DNA of 64,000 bases from Terebella lapidaria (taxonomy: Eukaryota > Annelida > Polychaeta > Terebellida > Terebellidae). A program made the translations under genes and the position numbers. Positions within the stretch are counted from its first letter, which is position 1. The number at the start of each line of letters is the position of its first letter. Of the stretch, positions 31,046-42,000 are shown one piece after another. The notes under the pieces were generated by a model that saw only the letters and a list, made by a program, of their open reading frames with translations, was not told where the DNA came from and ran no database searches. The DNA is taken from positions 11,507,667 through 11,571,666 of the forward strand of contig OX424568.1 of assembly GCA_949152475.1 (NCBI GenBank). Reading direction: 5' to 3'.

Positions 31046-31809
31046 AACAATTTTATCTTTAAAGTTTACGATCGGATTTTTCTGAAACTTTGCACAAAAA
31101 TGCCTAAAAATATTTCGAGAGGGAGGTATTTTTTAGTTTTTTGATTTTCGCATTTTTTTCAAAATGGCGGCCGTTTTCGTAGAAAAATGGCCAATTTTGG
31201 ACTTTGACAGTTGTTTTCTCAAAATCTGTTCAGTAACTTTTTTTCCTATTGATGCATAACACTCCTCATATGTACCCCCTGTGACATGTATAAATTTCGT
31301 TGCCCTTGAATCGCTCGAAGTGGTCCATTTTGGGCCCAAACTCGGCCCAAATGGGACTTTCCCATGTTAAATTCTCCTATGCTTTATAATGGGACACATT
31401 AAGCCTAATATATCACTTAATATTGAGATTAGAGACTAGGAATCAATTGTGGACATATAGGAAATGATATATGCTGAATATTCTCGTGACCTTGAATTTG
31501 ACCTCTGACCTTGGTTTCAAGGTCATAGCGGCCGTTCTTGTCGAAAATGGCTACTTTTGGACTTTGATGGTCGTTTTCTCAAAATCTGTTCAGTAACTTT
31601 TTTTCTTATTGATGCATAACACTTCTCATATGTACTTCTGAGGAGTTTTTACGTTTCTTATTGGCATCATCAAAATTTGATTGTATTGGTGGTAATAGAT
31701 TGATACTTACATTTATACCACTGAGTCGGTGTCACTGCTGGCGGACGTTAAATCTGTCCCCGAGGACACCATCAACTCAGTAGCCTTCGGGCTTGTGATT
31801 GGGTACTTT

Positions 31810-32085
31810 TGTACTTGTCATGTATCTATTCCATGGGGTTAGATTCGGATTTCTAAATTATTTTCATAGGTTGTTGGGCAGTTGTATACTAATTCCATCT
31901 GGTGTACAGTAGAAGCAACTACATTTAACACATTGTCTGCCCCTGAAGACGCCAGTGTGTCTTTGGATAAACTATTTGGTCGGGCTTTGTTTGTTTCTAT
32001 TGCAAAATGTAGTATTTTACGTTTCTTATTGGCATCATCAAAATCTGATTGTATTGGTGGTAATAGATTGATACTTACATTTACA
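31810..32085 (+). repeat. Unclassified dispersed repeat, copy 2
   Basis: Reverse-orientation partner of 290-560. The flanking words ACGTTTCTTATTGGCATCAT and ATTGGTGGTAATAGATTGAT also occur nearby at 31,650-31,710, so this copy is itself inserted in or duplicated with the surrounding repeat. Confidence 0.5.
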
Positions 32086-32109
32086 GCATAGGAATCAATT
32101 GCGAATATA

Positions 32110-32625
32110 GAGGAATGATATATACTGAATATTTTCATGACCTTGAACTTGAACTTTGACCTCATTTTCAAGGTCACATCACAGAATGGCTAATGTCTCA
32201 CTCATTATCGACTTTACAGCTTAGGAATTTATTGTGGACATACTAGAAGTGATATATTTGTTGAAAATTTCATGGCCTTGAATTTATCAGTGACTTTATT
32301 TTCAATGTCACTGGACAAAAGGCTAATATCTAAAATGTATATTGTCCGGTAACCTTTCTTAGCCCTTGAGGAATGATATATACTGAATATTTTCATGACC
32401 TTGAACTTGAACTTTGACCTCATTTTCAAGGTCACATCACAGAATGGCTAATGTCTCACTCATTATCGACTTTACAGCTTAGGAATTTATTGTGGACATA
32501 CTGGAAGTGATATATTTGTTGAAAATTTCCTGGCCTTGAATTTATCAGTGACTTTATTTTCAATGTCACTGGACAAAAGGCTAATATCTAAAATGTATAT
32601 TGTCCGGTAACCTTTCTTAGCCCTT
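32110..32625 (+). repeat. Two tandem 258-bp units
   Basis: The block from GAGGAATGATATATACTG to CCTTTCTTAGCCCTT at 32,110-32,367 is repeated at 32,368-32,625 with only a few substitutions (for example CATACTAGAAG versus CATACTGGAAG). Confidence 0.9.
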
Positions 32626-32759
32626 GGGCTGATTTTTCCTATATTTATACAGTGCGTCATTAACATTAATCACGTCATCGAGAGCTTTCGTAGTTTGGAT
32701 TTTGGACTAATGACATCGATATTGGCCGTGTGCGCGTGTCTCCGATGGATGCTTACACA

Positions 32760-33057
32760 CGATAAGCCACGATTTTATAACGTTGTTTTAGACACTTGAC
32801 CTCGATTCGCGTCATGAGCCATGAGCGCACTGTCAGGAATCATATCAACGTCTCTTCACATACATCACATAATGAAAATTCACCCTATTACCACTCTGTT
32901 AAATGTTGACCATAAATAACACATACATGATGATTTCCTTGTACAAGGTACTACGTCCTGGATCAAAGGTAACATTTATTGAAAATATATCACAAGAAGC
33001 CCTTGTATTGGCACAGTCAAATCAGTTTCTCCAACGGACTGTGTGGATCCCAGTAGG
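32760..33057 (+). promoter_or_regulatory. Upstream block of the gene C signal-peptide exon
   Basis: It aligns in islands with 5,160-5,549: TATAACGTTGTTTTAGA, CTGGATCAAAGGTAACATTT, AGAAGCCCTTGTATTGGCAC. It leads directly to the ATG at 33,058. The true promoter position is unknown. Confidence 0.4.
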
Positions 33058-36000
33058 ATGGCACTGATGCTATGGATTATATTTTTACTATCTGGATGTT
33101 GCATTCACAGAACCGGTAGTAATTTCACTCTGTTGATGACAGCTGATGTGATTTAAATTGCACAATCAAAGACAACAAACGCTATTACTATAAATCATAA
33201 ATAAATAAAAATATTTAACAGAGCTTGAGTTGGGATTTATGAGTTTAGTTTAAACGTATTTATTTGAATTGGATTACTCAATAGCTTAACTAATTGAGGG
33301 GCTCTCCACAAACGTAGAATAATTAATGGAATGACACATAATATGAATGAATGAATGAATGAATGAATGAATGAATGAATGAAATGTGCCGAACTCCTCA
33401 CACTGATATGGATCGATAACGGATAGAATTACTAATATTGTTGACATGAACATGGACACTACATATGACATGTTATATTTGAAACTATCATTATAACGGT
33501 ATTAGTTAAGCATCACACTAAATCATCGTAACCTTGGTGTCACTACTCGCGCACACCACATCATAACGCTACAGTGCTTTCCCCTTTCGGAGAGACCTCG
33601 TCCTCGAGGTCAGCTATATCCCACTATTGAGCCACATCACCCTGGTCATCAGGGATCAGGAACCTGCTATTTACATACATGGCTGCAGGCCCGTCGCCTA
33701 TGGGGGGTTGCAGCTGTTGTGAACGCACCCCATTTTTTACTTATATATGGCCCTACGTTGTATGAAAATCAGATCCATAAGCCGTCTGATCAACCAGGCT
33801 TTTGTGTGCTCACTCAAATTCAGTAAAGACAACTCTTCTGTAATTATATTTCATACTAAATATACAGTATATCAGTATATTAGAACCCATGGCATGGATA
33901 CGTCTAAAAGGGGAGAGGGGGAGCACATGGGACACATGTCCCCAATCTCCTTCTAAATGATGTCCTTATGCACCCCCTTTACAGAGCCCAATTTCTACCT
34001 TGCTGAGGTGATTAATTTCCCGTCATGTTTGCACATTTATATTAGACACATGTCCCCAATCTCTGGCTAAATGATGTCCTTATGCACCCCCTTTACAGAG
34101 ACTGCATGCCCCCACCCCTCCCCTGAAACAGAATCAATGTATCTAACAACCACAAGTTAGTGGTTACTGTCAATTTTAAGCCCAATTTCTACCTTGCTGA
34201 GGTGATTAATTTCCCGTCATTTACCGCAATAAATTGCCGTTTTCCAGTCTTTTCGGATATCACATCACACCGTCACTGTCAAAATTAACACAATTCCTTA
34301 CACCCCTCTTTCAAGAGCGGAAATCACCTGATTTCCAACCCTCTATTGCACCAGAAAGGAAATTTCACAAACTTGTCTCAAATGAGCAAGAACAGAATTC
34401 TCTGTTCTTGTGGTTTAAATACTTGTGGTTTATATACCGCATACTTGTGGTTTAAATAATCCACTCAGTAAATAATAACATGAGATGGATAAATAAACAT
34501 AAACACTCCCCATAGCCACTGGTACGCTTACAAGGCGATCGAGTATGCCCATGGTAGCCCTAAGTATAATTGAGTGCCCTGTCACTGTGGTGATACTGGA
34601 TGCACTAACGATCGTTAGTGCATCCCGCAATGGCGAACCCACTCGCGGTTCGTTTGAATTTTCTCCATTTTCCCGATAATTACGATTGTGATCGATACAC
34701 ACATGCATCTGCTGATTGTTATGCGCACGAAACAACCGTTCGTTGCAAATACATGGCGATTTATGTTGGTTTGAGCATGAAAAACTCGTCAGGAAAAAAG
34801 CCGAAAGATTCCCTAACGATTGTTTTTGTAAAATCGAAGATTCCCTAACGAACATGTGAAGATTCCCTAACGATCTTTTCTTCATTAGTTCAAATCTACG
34901 TTATTTAAATGTTTAAACGTGAAATAAAGTACCAATTGACAACATGTATTGGTGTATAGATGATCTTCTAATACAGATTTCCTATTTTTGATGTGACATT
35001 CGCTAATTTATGTCGCATAAATCAACGAATTCACAATGGTGTATTATATGGACGTATTACAATATACACGTATTAGGCCTATATCGTTAGGGAATCTCAC
35101 TTTTGTCGTTGGTGAATCTTATCGCTAATTCTTTTCCTCAACATATCTAAACAAAGCGTGATCTGCTTGAAACAGTTACGCATGTCTTTGACCAAAACAC
35201 TAAGCTACCTTCAGAGTGTCCATTTATCACAAATGGACCTGTCATTTGATAGAGTACGGTTAAAAACCAAACTGATCGTGTTTACTGTCGGCCATTGCGG
35301 GATGCACTAACGATCGTTAGTGCATCCAGTATCACCACAGTGCCTGTGGGCATTCGCGACGCGCCCACTAGCAACCGCAACGTACAATAAGGCCACGGAG
35401 CAATACACCGGTTCACCACCGGAGCGTGGATCCAATAGATTTAGACGAAATGCCGGCAGGCCCATAACCTCAATGGTTATGGGGGCGAACCCTTCATGCC
35501 GGCGCCCAATCTAGAGAATCCCAAACATGATGAAATCAATAGCCGGCGGTCGTCCGGAACTGCCCGCGAACGGAGTCCAGAATCAGACAATCACCATAGA
35601 ATGGCATTGACCTTATCCGAAGATAATGATTGGGATCAAATACCACAAAGTATGCTACACATGTAGAATACGACCCCCTTCTTAGAAGGAGGCTGGGATT
35701 CCGGTCATTCCGGCCGGACCGCGTTTTATAAGGTGCAATCCAGACGAAAATGAGCGTCATCCACTGCCGCGGCTGGTCCGCACTTGCGGACTTAACAGCT
35801 GGTCCATTAAAAATAATGGTAAAACGGTTTCCTGCCGTAAGAAACCTTATACTACTATAAACTTAATTACAGTAGTGGCGCACGGGTGATGACATACCGG
35901 AATGTGGCACCCAAAAACATCCGGAGCGCCGGACGAGTCCCACGGACAAACCGCGGACATCAATCCACACATCCGGACGCTATCCCCGCGTCCATTGCCA

Positions 36001-39000
36001 GTTCCCCATATCCGTTGGGAAGGCGCTTCCCCCGTAGCGGACGTAAATCCCAACCTCAGTCTGGCCATATAAGAGGTTGTCCCGGGACCAAAGGGCTATT
36101 CCACAAAAGTGCTCTGCCCAGCGTAGGCGTTGGGTTAACTACGCCAGACAAGAGTCCACATGATGCGGATAGGTCTGCCGCACGTCTTTAGCACTAGAAA
36201 CTACGGGAGGCGGATGCGCGGTGGTGGCGTTATGACGCAAAGTCGATCTGCTCACACATGCGGACCACCACAAAGTGGTGATCGTGGCGTTGGGCAGTCC
36301 GGACTCCTGCGGAGCGACCTAGAATCCATCTTTGGGGTGATAGATGGATACCAAACTTACATCCGTACGTGCGGACCGTCAGTAACACTTGTCTGCAGAT
36401 CCGCCAGTCACGCCTAGAACACTGGAGTCGAGCTCCAGTGGCAACACATATTGCAACCCCGCAGGGTTCGACTCTACGTCCAGGGACGGAGTCGAGGACG
36501 TCGGGGACGTCTTCGCGGACTGGGACTTGTCCTGCAGGTGGTCCTGACGTCCTTCCACGGGGCCGGAGCCACCGCGGACCTGCTTCTGGTTGACCTGGGA
36601 GCAAGTGTGTTGGGACACACTGTCATTTTCATTCATTTTATTTACTGTTTTTCTTTCCTGGAGTGTCCCGGAGGAGCAGGCGGTCCCCAGGGACGAGGGA
36701 GCGGAGATACTGCAACGGTAGGCTGCCATGGGACGCCGTCGGACTGATCCTGGTCACGGCACCAATGTGAAGTTCGACGCCCGTGGCACACAGGGCGCAC
36801 GCGGCGGGCGTCGGTAATTACTAGCACTACAACCAGGTAACAGTCCGCCCGGACGAGTCTGGTTGTCATACATCACATCATAACACATCACCATCACCAT
36901 CATCATCACCAACATCAACAACATCATATACAACATGCATAGTACATAGTTATGGTAATGTAGCCGTGTGCGGAGCCTGAGATGCCATGGGAGCAGCACC
37001 ACAGAACTCGCGCACGAGGGCATGTTGCTGGCCAGCCTCGCCGACGGCACTGCCGCAGGGATAGAACCCTGGACAGCCCGACGGTCTGCCAGAGCCTGTG
37101 TCGCACCATCCCAGGTGGAAGACCGGTGATCCAGAGGGCATACACCCCCGAGTCATCAAGGTCTTCCACATCTGGGCCCCCCTATGGAAGTCGTCCCTGA
37201 GGCCTGACCGGCCTTTACCCGAACAAAGACTAGGAGATCATGGCGTTCATGAGCTCACCTGTCGTGCTCAGTCTCTGAGACAACTCCGACCACACAAAAT
37301 GCGGCCACAGTATTTATGCTAGAGGCAAGAGCACGAGAGATGACGTAAACAGCCATTGTTCAATACAGTGGTTAAGAGGATTAGAGAGCGTTGCTAAGCA
37401 GCGCTCGTGCTTCGAACAGAAGCTTCCAAAACAAGGCCGAGAAACAAGCGTGTTTAAAAAGAATCACCTGCCGCGATCTTTGGACAAAATCGCCACAGTT
37501 ATTTGTCATATCCATATCCCAATTCATGACAAATGATTATATCAAGGATCCTCTATAATTATAGACGATCCTTGATTATATAACGTTGTTTTAGATACAG
37601 GACAGGGATTGGGATAGCGTCTTGATCACGAGCACGTCATCACGAATCATCACGAAAACATAAAATATGTACAGGTGTCACAGTCAAGAACCGACATGCA
37701 TGTACACAAAAAATAACTGTGGCGATAATGCCCAAAGATCGGGGCAGGAGTCTTTGCAAAACACTAGCAAGTATTACGGCCTATTTTTAGATCGCTCGAG
37801 TTCGGAGCGTGCGCTGCCAAGCAACGCACTGTACTTGATCGCGCCCAACCCTCAATGGGATGGCGCGCCTGTGTCACCCCCTGTGACACATGTGCAAGCA
37901 GCACCAGCTGCCACGTCATGCCCATCCTCGGACGAGTGTGGCTATGAGGAATATGATTTCGGCACCGCGCAAATGATTGCGCACTGTGCCGGGATCAAAG
38001 CTCTGGGACCCGTAGAATGCTGTGCGTTCACTTCTGAACCAGCTCAGAGCTGCCCCTGCTATTCTGCAGAAAGCAGGGACAATTCTGGCTCAAGTGTCCG
38101 GAGTTGTGAGGGAAACTGAATCCGAACGTAGTGGCGACCAACACTGTGTCGAGGAGACAGTTGTCCCGTGGCACCTGAGGCTGCCCCACCTGTGGACAAG
38201 CTGGACGACCCTCAAGTAGATATAACTTCTCCGGAAGTGGTCCTTGAGGACCCGTCTAGCTCCTCCGCAGCTGAGGCAGATAACTAGGACTCCGTAGCGG
38301 AACCCAGTTACCTGGTCATTCAACGTGCGCACTGGTAAGGGACCCATGCTGGTACCTGCCAGTTGTCTTTTGGGCGGGAGCTGGTCAGGTTCCTCGTAGA
38401 TTCCGGCTCGGAGGTTACCCTCGTAGCCACGAGGACGTTTAAGCGGGAGATCACTCTCCACGACCTTGAGTTGCGGGATCCTGGCCGTTACAAGCTCTTC
38501 GGAGCTGGTATCAACTGCATCCGTATCCATGGAATCATCGATCTGCCTATTACCCTTGGGGACAAGGTATATACAACAGAGGCAATCGTTGCGGATATCA
38601 GTGCGGCCAGGATCATTGAGATGAACTTCCTCCGGATCCACCGGGTGATCGCCAACTTTAGCTCTGGCTAACTCAGGATGGGAGAGGACACACACTTCCT
38701 CTTCCGGGCGGGTCCGACCCGTTCATTCCAACTACGGGCGGCACGCACAACCACTGTGCCACCTATGAGCGAGATGATCATTGAGGCGAGGCCGCGTCAC
38801 TCGCGCATGCCCTTGATGGTCGTTCGTGTATAGTGCAACCTGTGAGTAAGTTTGCCCGGGAAACAGGGCTCGCGTTGGGTGGGACTCTGGTCAAGTCCGA
38901 CACCCGTGCAATGCCTATTCTCATGGTGAATCCCACTGATGCTCCGGTTGTACTGTGCTGTGACTGTGTGGCAGCCATTGCCACACTCGCGGCGTTTAGC

Positions 39001-42000
39001 CGGGTTATCCTCGACGACCATGTTTGTCGAGCCGTCTGCACGCAAGCAGCCGCCGGAGATGATCCGTTCACCCGGCCGGACCATTTGGAATATCGTGTTC
39101 CGAAGGACCGGCTGGATGAAGATCAGCGTCAAGCTCTCCGCAAGCTGCTTCGGCAGTATGCGGATGTGTTCATGAGTCCTCGTGGTGCGGTTGGCAAGAC
39201 AGACGTGGCCAATCACCGCATCGACCTCCTGGATGAGCGTCCGATCGAACAGAGTTCTACAAAGAGCAGCTATCATGCACCAAGAGGTCATTGGCCAGCA
39301 GGTGCAAAAGATGCTCGCGCTAGACATCATCGAACCCAGTGATAGCCCTCAGGCAAGTCCTGTGGATATGGTGAAGAAGAAGGATGGCTCGTGGAGGCTC
39401 TGCATGGACTATTGTAAACTTAACGATGCCACGCGGAAGGACTCATATCCCCTATCACAAATCGTGGACACCTTCGATGCCCTGACCGGATCACACTATT
39501 TCTGTGCTCTGGATCTGGCCTCCAGGTATTGGCAGGTCGAGATGGACGAGAGTGATAGGGCGAAAACTGCCTTTGTTACCAAGAATGGGCTCTACCAATT
39601 TAAGGTAATGCCGTTCGGGTTCTGCAATGCCCCCGCGACGTTCGAGTGCCTCATGGAAATGGTCCTCAAAGGGTTCCTCTGAAAGTGATGTATGCTCTAC
39701 ATCGACGATGTCGTTGTGTATGGCTGGTCGTTCGAGAAAACCCTCATCAACCTCCAGATGGTGCTCCATCGCATCCGCGAGGCAGGCCTCAAATTGAAGC
39801 CCAGCAAGTGCAAGCTCTTCGCTGAAGAGATTTTGTACTTGGGCTTCATGGTAACAATCACCGGAGCCTGACCAGACCCCGCGAAAATCAAGGCCGTACA
39901 GCACTGGCCCCTGTCTTGTAACGTGGCGGACATGAGGTCCTTTCTGGGCTTCGCGAGCTACCACAGCCTGTTTATTCGAGGCATTGCGGGGATTGCACGC
40001 CCCCTTACTATCCTCATGGAGAAGGGCGTCGATTTTATCTGCGGACATGAGCCGGCAATTGCTTTCTCGGACCTCCAGCATGCCCTGGTGGCAGCACCTG
40101 TACTGTGGCACCCTCGTCCGAACTGTGAGTTCATCCTGGACACTGACGCGAGTAACTTCGCACTCGGCGGTGTCCTCTGACAGATCGTGGATGGGCAGGA
40201 GCGTGTAGTGGCTTATGCGAGTGAGGCGCTCAGCCTCTCTCAAATGAACTACTGCATGACTCACCGCGAGCTCCTCGCAGTGGTACCCATGACCAAGCGG
40301 TTCCGGCATTACTTGTTGAGGCGGCATTTCTGGCCGCGGACTGACCACAGTTCGCTCCGCTGGTTTGATGGCTTGTGAGGCCGACGGCTTGGTGGCCCGG
40401 TGGCTGATCAAACTCCAGGAGTATGACATGAAGATTGAGCACCGCGCCGGACAGTTGTACGGCAATGCTGACGGACTGTCATGTTGTCATAAGTGCAAGA
40501 ACCCTGAATGAGCAGGAATGACCCCATTCCAGCATGTCGAGGATTCTTCCTTAGACTCGGAACTGGACCTTCCTGGAAGGTTGACGGCCGCTGCCCCCTT
40601 TAACAACACAGTGGCCCGAGCCACAGGAGTCCACCCCCGTGCGCGGACCCGGCGTTACCGGCGCTGGCTTCCCATGTTGAACCGGAGGTGCGGCTCAGCT
40701 CCAGCGAGTCTTCCTCGAGTCCGGCGGTGTACTCCTCGTGGGTATCCTCTGCGTCCTCAGATGAGTCTGAGTACGAGCGGTCCTTGCCCCCTGTGGTGAT
40801 GGCCGCTGGTACACAGCTGGATGTGATGGATGAGGAGCCGAACTACTTGGGCGCCTACACTCTGGCACAACTGGCTGCGAAGCAGAGCTGACAGTGCTCT
40901 TGCACCGGCTATAAAGGCCCTCAAGGCCGGCCAGAAGCCCTTTGAGGCTGAGCGGAAGACCTACAAGGAGGAGACACAATCTCTAGTTTCCCAGTGGGAA
41001 TGGCTCGCCTTGAGCCACCGAGCCCACTGCCTCCTATTTGGCAGTTGGTGCTTCCGGCGAAGCTGTGTAAGAAGTGCTCCATCAGTTGCATGACCTCCGG
41101 GTGACCGGTCACCTGGGAATCCGGAGGACCGTCCATCGGCTACAACAGTGCTTTCACTGGCCTGGTAGCGGTTTGAATGTGCAATGGTGGTGCGCAGCTT
41201 GCCCTCGGATTCAGGCCAGCAAAGGAGTTTCGGCTCCTGACAGCCACCTCTTAACCACAGTTAAGGCTGGTGAGCCTTTTGACCGGATTGCCTTGGATAT
41301 TCTGGATACTCAACGGGTCACTCCGCGTGGGTTCCGGTACATCCTGGTGATCTCGGACTATTTCACAGAGTACACCCATGCCTATACACCCATGCCGATA
41401 CTGGTGAATAGGTGGGTGGTGTACCGTGGCGTACCTCAGCAGGTACACTCAGATCAGGGCACACAATTTGAGAGCAACCTGTTCCGGGGCCTAACATAGA
41501 TGCTAGGAAGTACCAAGGTCTGGACCACCCCTTACAGGCCCTACGGACAGGTCAAACAATTCAATCGGTCTATCCTGAACATGCTGGCGGTCTTTGTAAA
41601 TGATCGTGCGGATGACTGGCATGACCACCTCCTGTATGTCCAGATGGCATACCAGTCGTCGGTCCACTCTTTGACCGGAGTAACTCCGCACACGATGTTG
41701 TACAGCCGGGAACTCAATCTAGCTGTGGATATCGTGTATCCAACCACGGCGGAGACTGGTCCGGTACCCCAGTGCGGTCCAGAGTACGTAGAGTGGGTTC
41801 GCCACGCCCTGGCAAACGCCTATGATTTCGCACGAGCGCATCTGGATAAGTCGGCTTTCCGGCAGAGGCATGGCTATGGTGCCCATGCTAAGGGTGTGCC
41901 CACTTTTGTGGAAGGCAACAAGGTGCGTTACTATTATCCACCGGCCAAGCAAGGCAACAAGGTTTCTAACGGCAGGAAACCGTTTTACCATATTTTTAAT

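Larger units (their letters stand above)
30963..32625. repeat. Composite repeat with AGGTTACCGGA inverted ends
   Basis: It starts AGGTTACCGGA (30,963-30,973), and the inverse TCCGGTAACCT occurs at 32,344-32,354 and 32,603-32,613. Inside are a CCGT microsatellite (31,009-31,045), two diverged copies of a block with ATGGCGGCCGTTTT and TTTGGACTTTGA (31,160 and 31,527), and the insertion at 31,810-32,085. This is probably an old non-autonomous DNA transposon that grew by internal duplication. Confidence 0.5.
34190..37497 (-). mobile_element. Element IV: LTR-element fragment, same family as element I
   Basis: It keeps one LTR (36,766-37,497), a tRNA-His-type primer site (36,747-36,764), a short leader and then spacer-like DNA matching 9,700-11,000 of element I in the same orientation. 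No gag or pol was recognised. The left end is indistinct and the position given is approximate. It is an incomplete fossil, older than element I from its divergence. A Transib-like element is inserted in it. Confidence 0.75.
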
